Part shown: positions 1 through 6,051 of the stretch, piece after piece
How positions within the stretch are numbered: position 1 is the first letter of the stretch
Layout: the number at the start of each line of letters is the position of its first letter
Origin: Propionibacteriaceae bacterium
GTDB lineage: Bacteria > Actinomycetota > Actinomycetes > Propionibacteriales > Propionibacteriaceae
Length of the DNA stretch: 7,013 nt
Direction: 5' to 3'
NCBI GenBank assembly: GCA_003153855.1
Contig: PMBM01000229.1
Coordinates: 31,853-38,865 of the forward strand
The notes under the pieces: generated by a model
The model's input: the letters and a program-made list of their open reading frames with translations, nothing else
Databases searched by the model: none
Told to the model about the DNA's origin: nothing
Program-made: the position numbers and the translations under genes

Positions 1-863
1 TCGAGCAGCACCACCTGGTACTGGTCGCGGAGCTGGTCCGCCACCTGCGGCACCCGGGTTGCGATCCGCGCCGCGGCCGCCATCTGGTCCGAGAACTCGA
101 CGTAGCCGAGACGGCGCTTCAGGTCGGAGTACGACCGTACGAGGGACGCCAGCTCGAGGCGCTCGCGCGCGGCCGCCTCGGCACGCTTCACCGACTGGTA
201 CACGTTGCCGCGCCACGTGGGCGCCCCCGCGAGCTCGAGCACGAACGCCCGTGCCTGCTCGTCGAGCGCGGCATCGTCGACGAGGTGCGACTGCAGCTGG
301 GAGTCGAGCGCCAGGACACGTTCCGTCACAGACTCCGGGCGCAGCCGCGACAGCTCCTCGAACGGGCCGGCGGCCGCTGCCACGACCCGTGACGCGAGCC
401 TGTACCGGGCCGCTCCCGTGATCATCGTCGGGTCGGTCTCGTATCCGAGCCACAGACCGTGCTCCGACACGAGCCTCGAGGCGAACGAGTCGTACGTGAG
501 GATGACCTGCTCGCCCTCGTCGTCGACGCCGTCGGGGCTGAGCACCCCTGACGACACGAGCGCGGCACGGATCCTCTGCGCGAGCTCGCCCGCGGCCTTG
601 CGGGTGAACGTGAGCCCGAGGACCTGCCCGGGACGTACCTGGCCGGTGCCGACGAGCCACACGACCCGAGCGGCCATGACCGTGGTCTTGCCGGACCCGG
701 CGCCGGCGATCACGACCGTCGGCTCGAGGGGTGCGGTGATCGCGGCCAGCTGCTCGTCGCTGAACGGGACGCCGATCGCTTCGACCAGGTCGCCGGGCGT
801 GCTGATGGGCGCGTCGTGGCGGGAGGTACGCCACGCGGCCAGGGAGGTGACGGTGCCGTTCAC
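1..863 (-). CDS. adnB: AdnB, helicase-nuclease subunit (N-terminal part, cut by window edge)
   Basis: Reading leftwards from a GTG at 863-861, the open frame runs to the edge for 287 complete residues. It is the start of a UvrD/RecB-type superfamily 1A helicase. Visible motifs are a Q-motif (FSDEQLAAI, residues 34-42), Walker A (AGAGSGKTT, 53-61), motif Ia (LTFTRKAA, 84-91) and a motif Ib region (TYDSFA, 123-128). The last residues are QYQVVLL followed by a codon starting GA, exactly where the DEYQDT Walker B motif is expected. The GTG overlaps the adnA stop (GTGA) and has AGGTGG four bases upstream, so the two are probably translationally coupled. In mycobacteria AdnB is the dominant 3'-to-5' motor of the AdnAB heterodimer and has its own C-terminal RecB-like nuclease; that part lies outside the window. 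The name rests on gene order (adnA then adnB, as in mycobacteria) and motifs; another UvrD-like helicase is possible but less likely. Confidence 0.88.
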   Translation of the reverse strand, partial: MNGTVTSLAAWRTSRHDAPISTPGDLVEAIGVPFSDEQLAAITAPLEPTVVIAGAGSGKTTVMAARVVWLVGTGQVRPGQVLGLTFTRKAAGELAQRIRAALVSSGVLSPDGVDDEGEQVILTYDSFASRLVSEHGLWLGYETDPTMITGAARYRLASRVVAAAAGPFEELSRLRPESVTERVLALDSQLQSHLVDDAALDEQARAFVLELAGAPTWRGNVYQSVKRAEAAARERLELASLVRSYSDLKRRLGYVEFSDQMAAAARIATRVPQVADQLRDQYQVVLL

Positions 864-3800
864 TCGACCACCTGCCGTCCCTCGCCGCGTCCTGGACAGC
901 TCGACTGGAACGGGCAGTAGCGGCACGACTGGCCGACGGTCGCCACGTACCGGTCCGACGCCAGCACGCGCGCCGCGGTCTCGAGCCGGTGGTGCACCCA
1001 GGTCGGATGGTCGGCCTGGTGGCCGACCGATCGGCGCCCCTCCTCGTCGAGCACCGCGACGGATGGCTCCTCCGCGAGGTACGGCTTGTCGACGATCGAG
1101 GCCTGCTGAAGGACCTTCGGATAGGGCTGCTGGCCGTCCTGCTTGCGCAGGTAGACGAGCTCGGCAGCGCCGACCTCAGCGTCGCCGGCCAGCTCGGAGA
1201 AGGCGCCGAGCTGCGCGGCCAGCTGGTACGCGCCCAGCTGCTCCAGCGAGTCAGCCTCGCCCTGCGTCGGCACGTGGCGGCCGGTCTTGAAGTCGACGAT
1301 CACGAGCCGCCCGTCACGGGTGAGGTCGAGCCGGTCGACCACGCCGGTCAGGGTCAGGGGCTGCGCAGCGGTGGGCACCTGGACCGAGAACGGCACCTCG
1401 ACGCCGAGCACCTTCCGGCCCTGCCGCGCCTCGATCCAGCCTGCGAGACGCTCCAGCGACTCGTCCGCCTCGGCCCGCTCCGACGCCGACAGCCAGACGG
1501 CGTCGAACGGGATCTGGTCCCAGATCCGTTCGAGGTGCGCACCGAGCTCGGTAGGGCTGATGCCTTCGGCGACGGCGTGCTCGGCGAGGACGTGTACGAC
1601 GGAACCGAACCCCGCCGCCGACGTCCGCTGCCTGTCGGCTCCTGCGCGGCGCTGGAGGAACCACTGCCGAGGACAGCCGAGGAGCGTGCCGAGCTGGCTG
1701 CCCGACAGGGTCACCGGATCGCCCTCTCGGCGCACCGGCCGTCCGCTGGAGCGTTCCGGCAGACCCCACCAGCGCGCGGGGTCGGCGGAAGGTACGACCT
1801 GTCGCCCGGCGGGGTCGACCTCGTCCGCGAGCGTCGCGAGGTGTTTCGCCGCCGCGGCTCTGATCGCCGGATGCTCGCCCGGGTCGGCGACGGCCCGACG
1901 CAGCTCGCCGACCAGACCCACGAGCGTCAGCGGGCGGCGGGGCCGGCCCGCCACTGCCTGGACGGGCACGCCGAGCTCGTCGAGGAAGCGGGACGGCTGG
2001 TCGCCCTCACCGTCGGTGCCTGCGACAGCCGTCACCACGAGCCGGCGCGTGGCGCGCGTGCACGCCACGTAGAACAGGCGGCGTTCGCCCGCCAGCCGCA
2101 CGCTCGGTGGCGGCGCCTCCACGAGACCGTCGTCACCAAGCAGGTCCGTCTCGAGCATGCTGTCGCGGCGCCGCGGGTCCGGCCAGATCCCCTCCTGCAC
2201 ACCGGCGACGACGACGAGCGGCCACTCGAGGCCCTTCGCGCGGTGCGCGGTGAGGACACGTACGCCGCGTCGACGCGCGGTCGCCTCGCGCGCCGTGTCG
2301 GCCGGGATCTCCTGCGACGCGACCTCGGCGAGGAACCCCGCCACGCCGCGTCCGCCGGTCAGCTCGTCGGAGCGCTCGGCGAGGTCGAACAGAGCGCACA
2401 CGGCGTCGAGGTCCCGGTGAGCGCGGGCCGCGGGATCTCCGCCCACAGCGAGCTGAGCCTGCAGCCGTGCCGGCCAGTCCGTGCCGGACCAGAGGCACCA
2501 CAAGGCCTGATGAGCGGTGGCTCCCCCGGCGACGAGCTCCCGGCACTCGCCGAGGAGTCTGGCGAGGCGAACAACGGCCTCGGTCGCCTCCGTGGGCGGT
2601 ACGGACGCGAGGATCTCAGGATCGACGAGCACCTGCCGTACGAGCTCGCTCGACGACGCCGGTGTCGTCGACGCGCCGAACTCCGCACGGTCCAGCTCCC
2701 GCAGGGACCGTCCCAAGCGCCGCAGGTCGATCGAGTCGAGGCCTGCGAAGGGGCTCTGCAGCAGCCGCGCCGCCGAGTCCCCGTCGAGCAGGCGGGGGTC
2801 GGCGACGACCGACAGCGCGAGCAGCAGGGGCGAGACCGCCTCGGCCGAGGCCAGGGCGATCTCGTCGCCGGCGACCGCGACGGGCACGCCGGCGCCGACG
2901 AGTGCACGCGTGAGGCGTGGGATGTCGCGACGCCCGGATCGTACGAGCACCGCCATCGAGTCCCAGTCGACCCCGTCGCGCAGGTGGGCGTGACGCAGCA
3001 GGTCCGCGATGGAGGAGGCTTCCGCGCCGGCATCGTCGAACGTCAGCACGTCGATCTCGCCCGGCGGCGTGCCCGGATGGATCTCAGGCTCGCGGAACGC
3101 CTCTCGCATCGAGTCGGGCATCGGGCGCGGGAGGGGCAACCGCGCTGAGACCCGCCGCGTCGCGTCGGCGAGCACCTCCCCGAATCTGTGCGTACGGGAG
3201 AGGGCGACGACCGGCGCCGGCACACCGGCGGAGTCGGGGAACAGGTCGGGGAAGTCGAGGATGCCCCTCGGCCGGGCGCCGCGGAACTCGTAGATGGACT
3301 GGTCCGGGTCTCCGACCACGACGATGTCGCCGCCGAGCGGTACGAGCTGGCGCAGCAGACCGACCTGCGAGGGATCGGTGTCCTGGTACTCGTCGACGAA
3401 GACGACCTCCGCCGACTTCCGCACCTGCGCCAGGACCTCCGGGTCGGTCAGCAGGACCCGCGTGCGATGGACGAGCTCGGCATAGTCCAGGACCTGCTCG
3501 TGCTCGAGGACGTCGAGGTACTCGTCGAAGAAGTCGCCCAGCGCAGACCATTGAGGTCTGCCGGCGACCTGTCCGTACATGCGGAGCACCTCCCCGTCCA
3601 GGCCCAGCTGGCGGGAGGCCGCGAGCGCACCGCGCACCTCTCCCGCGAAACCCCTCGTGCCGTACGCCGGGGCGTACTCCGGCGGCCAGTCGCTCGCCGA
3701 CCGGCCCGCCAGCACCTCCCGTACACGGAACTCCTGCTCCGGGGCCGTCAGCAGACGCGGCGCCGCTCCGTACAGCTCGGGGTCGGACCAGCGCCTCACG

Positions 3801-4129
3801 ACCGAGTAGCAGAACGCGTGGAAGGTCATCGCGCGTGGCGTCACGACGGACCGTCCGAGCCGCTCGGCGATCCGCCGCCTCAGGTCGACGGCCGCGCGCC
3901 GCGAGAACGTGAGCACGAGCACGCCATCGGCCGGCACCCCGTCGTCGATGTGTCCAGCGACGGCCTCGACGATCGTCGTCGTCTTCCCGGTGCCCGGCCC
4001 GGCGAGCACGAGCAGGGGCCCGCCACGGTGGTTGACGACCGCTTCCTGCTCGGGTGTGAGCACCGGGCGCTCGAGCACCTGACGCGCCGACGGCCGCAGT
4101 CTGTAGCTGGGTCGGCTCGTGGAGGTCAC
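860..4129 (-). CDS. adnA: AdnA, helicase-nuclease subunit
   Basis: This 1089-residue protein is a UvrD-like motor fused to a RecB-type nuclease, the architecture of mycobacterial AdnA (about 1050 residues). With AdnB it unwinds and degrades DNA at double-strand breaks. From GTG 4129, Walker A is AGPGTGKTT (43-51), motif Ia LTFSRRAA (73-80), motif Ib TFHAF (102-106), Walker B VDEYQDT (245-251), motif III GDPDQSIYEFRGA (273-285), motif V TAHRAKGLEW (627-636) and motif VI near 681-696 (ERRLFYVACTRATRRL). The C-terminal nuclease shows H846, D932 (GVVDRLD) and D946/K948 (VDFKTG). Cys819 plus a final C-x2-C-x5-C cluster (1069, 1072, 1078) match the iron-sulfur staple of AddB/AdnAB nucleases. The frame is open to an ATG at 4264, but the extra 45 residues match no motif. 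GTG 4129 is preferred because a promoter -10 sits exactly six bases upstream and there is no ribosome site, which points to a leaderless message. All key residues are intact. Confidence 0.9.
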   Translation of the reverse strand: MTSTSRPSYRLRPSARQVLERPVLTPEQEAVVNHRGGPLLVLAGPGTGKTTTIVEAVAGHIDDGVPADGVLVLTFSRRAAVDLRRRIAERLGRSVVTPRAMTFHAFCYSVVRRWSDPELYGAAPRLLTAPEQEFRVREVLAGRSASDWPPEYAPAYGTRGFAGEVRGALAASRQLGLDGEVLRMYGQVAGRPQWSALGDFFDEYLDVLEHEQVLDYAELVHRTRVLLTDPEVLAQVRKSAEVVFVDEYQDTDPSQVGLLRQLVPLGGDIVVVGDPDQSIYEFRGARPRGILDFPDLFPDSAGVPAPVVALSRTHRFGEVLADATRRVSARLPLPRPMPDSMREAFREPEIHPGTPPGEIDVLTFDDAGAEASSIADLLRHAHLRDGVDWDSMAVLVRSGRRDIPRLTRALVGAGVPVAVAGDEIALASAEAVSPLLLALSVVADPRLLDGDSAARLLQSPFAGLDSIDLRRLGRSLRELDRAEFGASTTPASSSELVRQVLVDPEILASVPPTEATEAVVRLARLLGECRELVAGGATAHQALWCLWSGTDWPARLQAQLAVGGDPAARAHRDLDAVCALFDLAERSDELTGGRGVAGFLAEVASQEIPADTAREATARRRGVRVLTAHRAKGLEWPLVVVAGVQEGIWPDPRRRDSMLETDLLGDDGLVEAPPPSVRLAGERRLFYVACTRATRRLVVTAVAGTDGEGDQPSRFLDELGVPVQAVAGRPRRPLTLVGLVGELRRAVADPGEHPAIRAAAAKHLATLADEVDPAGRQVVPSADPARWWGLPERSSGRPVRREGDPVTLSGSQLGTLLGCPRQWFLQRRAGADRQRTSAAGFGSVVHVLAEHAVAEGISPTELGAHLERIWDQIPFDAVWLSASERAEADESLERLAGWIEARQGRKVLGVEVPFSVQVPTAAQPLTLTGVVDRLDLTRDGRLVIVDFKTGRHVPTQGEADSLEQLGAYQLAAQLGAFSELAGDAEVGAAELVYLRKQDGQQPYPKVLQQASIVDKPYLAEEPSVAVLDEEGRRSVGHQADHPTWVHHRLETAARVLASDRYVATVGQSCRYCPFQSSCPGRGEGRQVVE

Positions 4130-4135
4130 GAGACC

Positions 4136-4158
4136 ATGCAAACAGATGCCACTGACGT
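4136..4158 (-). promoter_or_regulatory. Probable leaderless, DNA-damage-type promoter of adnAB
   Basis: Read on the minus strand, ACGTCAGTG (4158-4150) is followed by eight bases and then TTGCAT (4141-4136). The actinobacterial LexA-independent damage promoter (RecA-NDp, PafBC-dependent) has the consensus TTGTCRGTG-N8-TANNNT. Seven of nine upstream bases match, the spacing is identical, and the -10 matches at both T ends but lacks the A at position two. Six bases (GGTCTC) separate the -10 from GTG 4129, so transcription would start on the first base of the start codon. The fit in spacing is seen directly; PafBC control is inference from the consensus. Confidence 0.5.
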
Positions 4159-4320
4159 ACGCGACCCGCAGCCGATTGTGATACCCCCCCGTCGGCCCTC
4201 CAGGGGTGTCTGGACGCAGGTCCCCAGCCCTGTACATGCCTGGCATCAGTGCCCCGCCACGCAATTTCGTCCGCGTACTGTCCGGAGGGCCTGAAATATG
4301 CCAAGGTGTAACCGCTGCTC

Positions 4321-4332
4321 CAGCCCGGGCTG
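4321..4332. repeat. 12-bp perfect palindrome upstream of the csp gene
   Basis: CAGCCCGGGCTG equals its own reverse complement and lies 80 bases before the csp start codon. It could be a dimeric regulator site or part of leader folding; as a hairpin it would have only a four-base-pair stem. In GC-rich DNA a palindrome of this length can arise by chance, so its function is open. Confidence 0.4.
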
Positions 4333-4364
4333 TGCTTGGGAGGGTGCGGACCGTGTCCAGCAGC

Positions 4365-4389
4365 CTGAGATCTCAAGGTGCGATCTCAG
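4365..4389 (+). other. Inverted repeat with alternative pairings in the csp leader
   Basis: CTGAGATC (4365-4372) pairs perfectly with GATCTCAG (4382-4389) across a nine-base loop, ending 11 bases before the GGAGAAG ribosome site. The left arm also lies within a separate ten-base palindrome, TGAGATCTCA (4366-4375), so two exclusive pairings are possible. Cold-shock mRNAs in other bacteria have structured leaders that respond to temperature; whether this one does is inference. Confidence 0.45.
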
Positions 4390-4411
4390 CGAGCAAGTCG
4401 GGAGAAGTTGT

Positions 4412-4615
4412 ATGGCTCAGGGAACCGTTAAGTGGTTCAACGCCGAGAAGGGCTACGGCTTTATTGCTGTAGAAGGTGGCGATCAGGACGTGTTCGTCCA
4501 CTACACCGCGATCGACACCACCGGCTTCCGTACCCTCGAAGAGGGTCAGAAGGTCGAGTTCGAGATCACGCAGGGTCCCAAGGGTCCGCAGGCTGATCGA
4601 GTCCACGCTCTGTAA
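4412..4615 (+). CDS. cspA: Cold-shock protein, CspA family
   Basis: This 67-residue single cold-shock domain is the full usual size for the family. It is a small cytoplasmic OB-fold protein that binds single-stranded RNA and DNA and keeps mRNA unstructured. The start [18 protein letters not shown] is typical of actinobacterial Csp proteins. RNP1 is KGYGFI (13-18), RNP2 is VFVHY (27-31), and aromatic contact residues W8, F9, Y15, F17, F28 and H30 are present. ATG 4412 is chosen because GGAGAAG lies four bases upstream and the protein begins exactly where the family does, although the frame stays open further upstream. The gene is monocistronic, diverges from adnA and ends 11 bases before a strong hairpin terminator. 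Codon use is a little less GC-biased than its neighbours (for instance ATT GCT GTA GAA), common in highly expressed small genes. Which csp paralogue this is cannot be told from the window. Confidence 0.96.
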   Translation: MAQGTVKWFNAEKGYGFIAVEGGDQDVFVHYTAIDTTGFRTLEEGQKVEFEITQGPKGPQADRVHAL

Positions 4616-4626
4616 CCAAACCTCAC

Positions 4627-4656
4627 AAAGGACCCCCGCGGCAGCGGGGGTCCTTT
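4627..4656 (+). terminator. Hairpin terminator after the cold-shock gene
   Basis: A perfect 13-bp stem, AAAGGACCCCCGC (4627-4639) and its complement (4644-4656), closes a four-base GGCA loop. It begins 11 bases after the csp stop codon. The T run is short and lies inside the stem (CCTTT), with matching A's on the other side. It should therefore be able to work in both directions, although no gene is seen converging on it from the right. Confidence 0.92.
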
Positions 4657-4783
4657 GACGTTCTGGGACGGGTCCAGGTCGAGGAGTCATGATCCGCGGA
4701 CTCGATTCGCGATGTGCGAGCAAGCAGTGCGTCGAGGCGGGGGCTGACAACCGGGTTGAGGGTCAGGATCTGCATGACCACCG

Positions 4784-4813
4784 GCCACGTACGAGCGCGT
4801 CGCGACCCCTCGA
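4784..4813 (-). repeat. Intergenic repeat, copy 1
   Basis: Matches copy 2 (4886-4915) at 25 of 30 positions by eye, including an uninterrupted 15-base core GTCGCGACCCCTCGA at 4799-4813. Read on the minus strand in one frame it gives RGVATRSYVAG. That peptide pattern recurs in spurious ORFs of several actinobacterial genomes as I recall, suggesting a dispersed intergenic repeat rather than a gene. Strand is assigned on that reading only. Confidence 0.6.
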
Positions 4814-4885
4814 CTGGGATTGCCCGCAGCACACGAAGCAGGCTGCAGGAAGCAAGTCGACGAGCCACCATCTGTCAGCCGGCCC

Positions 4886-4915
4886 GCGACGTACCGGCAT
4901 GTCGCGACCCCTCGA
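4886..4915 (-). repeat. Intergenic repeat, copy 2
   Basis: Same orientation as copy 1 and offset by 102 bases, with core GTCGCGACCCCTCGA at 4901-4915. On the minus strand it reads RGVATCRYVAG. In this copy CGCGAC (4885-4890) and GTCGCG (4901-4906) form a six-base-pair stem around a ten-base, partly self-complementary loop; copy 1 does not keep this stem perfectly, so RNA structure is not clearly conserved. Confidence 0.6.
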
Positions 4916-4998
4916 TCTTGGAGGCGGCGGCAAACAAGCCCTCGTCCGGACAAGCCAGCCAGGGCAAGCGACCAGGACCCGCCTCTGGACGTACGACC

Positions 4999-5004
4999 TA
5001 GAGT
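4999..5004 (+). promoter_or_regulatory. -10 element of the polymerase-domain gene (leaderless)
   Basis: TAGAGT fits the actinobacterial -10 consensus TANNNT and is followed by exactly six bases (GACGGC) before ATG 5011. Transcription would thus start on the A of the start codon. No Shine-Dalgarno sequence precedes the ATG, which agrees with a leaderless message. I see no convincing -35; the bases near 4975-4981 (GGACCCG) are a weak match at best. Confidence 0.5.
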
Positions 5005-5010
5005 GACGGC

Positions 5011-5967
5011 ATGCCTCCAGAGAGCATCGTCACGACCGTGGGCGAGCGGACGCTCACGCTGACGAACCTGGACAAGGTGCTCTACCCGGCCGCCCACTTC
5101 ACCAAGGCCGAGATCATCTCGTACTACCTGGGGATCGCCGAGACGATGCTCCCCCACCTCGCCGGGCGGTGCCTCACGAGGGTGCGGTTCCCGAACAACG
5201 TCGAGGCGCAGCCGTTCTTCGAGAAGAACATGCCGGCCGGCGCCCCGGACTGGCTCTCCGTACAGCCCGTTCTGGGTACGGAGGGCCGCATCGACTACCT
5301 CGTCGCCACGGAACCCGCGACGCTGGTCTACCTCGCCAACCTCGCGGCCCTCGAGCTCCACGCGCCCCAGTGGACGGTCGAGCACACGACGATGGAGGAC
5401 GGGGCCGTGCTGCTGGCGGCCGAGCACGAACCGCGCGCCACGACGTGCGTCATCGACCTCGATCCGGGCCCTGGCATGACGATCGTCGACGTCGCCAAAG
5501 GGGCGTTGATCATCGCGCACCGCCTCGCGTCCGACGGCATCCTCGCGTCGGTGAAGACGTCCGGCTCCAAGGGGCTCCAGCTGTCCGCGCCGATCGCGCC
5601 GACGCCGTCGGAGGATGTCGTACGGTACGTGGCGCGTCTCGCCGCCGAGCTGAGCCGGGCGCACCCCGATCTCTTCGTCGCGACGATGGCGAAATCCGCG
5701 CGTTCCGAGCGCATCTACATCGACTACCTCCAGAACAAGGCGGCGAGGAACACGATCTGCGCCTACTCGCTGCGCGGCAAGGAGAAGCCATGGGTCGCGA
5801 CCCCCGTCACGTGGGACGAGGTGGGCGCGGCGGACTCCCCCGACGCGCTGCGGTTCCTCCCCGAGGACGTGCTGGCGCGGGTCGCGGAGTCGGGCGATCT
5901 CTTCGCAGATGTCCTCGCGGACGACGGGCCTCCGGTTCCCCGGGTGGAATCGGGGGTTGATGCGTGA
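5011..5967 (+). CDS. Stand-alone LigD-type polymerase domain protein (primase-polymerase fold)
   Basis: This 318-residue protein matches the polymerase domain (PolDom) of bacterial LigD, an archaeo-eukaryotic primase-type enzyme that adds nucleotides at breaks and gaps. The opening LTNLDKVLYPAAHFTKAEII (17-36) is the family's N-terminal signature, followed by RFPNNVEAQPFFEKNMP (59-75). Metal-binding aspartates are D149 and D151 (VIDLDPGPG) and D238 (IYIDYLQN). The nucleotide-binding segment is KTSGSKGLQL (182-191), and H117 lies in LELHAPQW. No ligase or 3'-phosphoesterase domain is fused to it, so it resembles the mycobacterial stand-alone PolD1/PolD2/Prim-PolC proteins, though databases often label such genes 'LigD' or 'DNA ligase'. 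Roles known for such proteins are end-joining fill-in or short-gap repair; which applies here cannot be decided. ATG 5011 fits the promoter spacing and the family start. It appears monocistronic, with 84 bases before the next gene. No Ku gene is visible in the window. Confidence 0.93.
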   Translation: MPPESIVTTVGERTLTLTNLDKVLYPAAHFTKAEIISYYLGIAETMLPHLAGRCLTRVRFPNNVEAQPFFEKNMPAGAPDWLSVQPVLGTEGRIDYLVATEPATLVYLANLAALELHAPQWTVEHTTMEDGAVLLAAEHEPRATTCVIDLDPGPGMTIVDVAKGALIIAHRLASDGILASVKTSGSKGLQLSAPIAPTPSEDVVRYVARLAAELSRAHPDLFVATMAKSARSERIYIDYLQNKAARNTICAYSLRGKEKPWVATPVTWDEVGAADSPDALRFLPEDVLARVAESGDLFADVLADDGPPVPRVESGVDA

Positions 5968-5997
5968 TGGTCCCTGCTCTGCGCTCCGCATGACCGG

Positions 5998-6003
5998 TAC
6001 ATT
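5998..6003 (+). promoter_or_regulatory. Possible -10 of telA
   Basis: TACATT fits TANNNT and lies in the 84-base gap between the polymerase gene and telA. It would give a transcript beginning near 6010 with a leader of about 42 bases carrying the ribosome site GAAAGG. No clear -35 is seen, so read-through from the upstream gene remains possible. Confidence 0.35.
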
Positions 6004-6051
6004 GGTCCGGAACCTGTCGCACGCAGCGTGCCCCCGTTTGAAAGGTGTCTC

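Larger units (their letters stand above)
4130..4411. other. Divergent intergenic region between adnA and the cold-shock gene
   Basis: About 280 bp holding control signals for both directions. The adnA promoter lies at its left end. A run of seven C's sits at 4184-4190. A 12-bp perfect palindrome (4321-4332) and a leader hairpin (4365-4389) lie on the csp side. The csp ribosome site is GGAGAAG (4401-4407). An A/T-richer patch around 4291-4311 (GAAATATGCC then GTGTAACC) is the likeliest place for a csp -10, but I could not pair it with a convincing -35, so I do not call a promoter. No gene is seen here: both the 45-codon extension of adnA and the 38-codon in-frame extension of csp lack recognisable protein sequence. 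Confidence 0.6.
4657..5010. other. Gene-poor spacer with a repeated element
   Basis: About 350 bp between the csp terminator and the polymerase gene. I see no credible gene: open frames crossing it are low-complexity and lack family motifs. Its recognisable content is the pair of ~30-bp direct repeats at 4784-4813 and 4886-4915, and, at the right end, the -10 of the next gene. The remainder shows nothing I can name. Confidence 0.6.

Noticed and set aside
989..3148. 719-codon plus-strand open frame antisense to adnA
   Set aside because: It mirrors adnA codon structure in high-GC DNA, has no recognisable domain, and the opposite strand carries a complete set of helicase and nuclease motifs.
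4184..4190. Run of seven C's as a phase-variable tract
   Set aside because: It is short and lies upstream of the probable transcription start of adnA, so slippage would not change a reading frame.
4130..4264. 45-residue N-terminal extension of AdnA from ATG 4264
   Set aside because: It has no family similarity that I can see, and it would be translated across the putative promoter; GTG 4129 fits the -10 spacing.
4298..4411. 38-residue in-frame extension of the cold-shock protein, containing three cysteines
   Set aside because: The csp family starts at MAQGTVKWF, and a good ribosome site lies just before ATG 4412. The cysteines do not form a recognised metal motif.
4784..4915. The two repeats as a CRISPR array or attachment sites
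   Set aside because: There are only two imperfect copies with 72 bases between them, no cas genes, and no integrase or tRNA gene nearby.
5968..5997. Possible hairpin after the polymerase gene (GGTC/GACC with TGC/GCA)
   Set aside because: The stem is short and interrupted, with no T run, so it is too weak to call a terminator.
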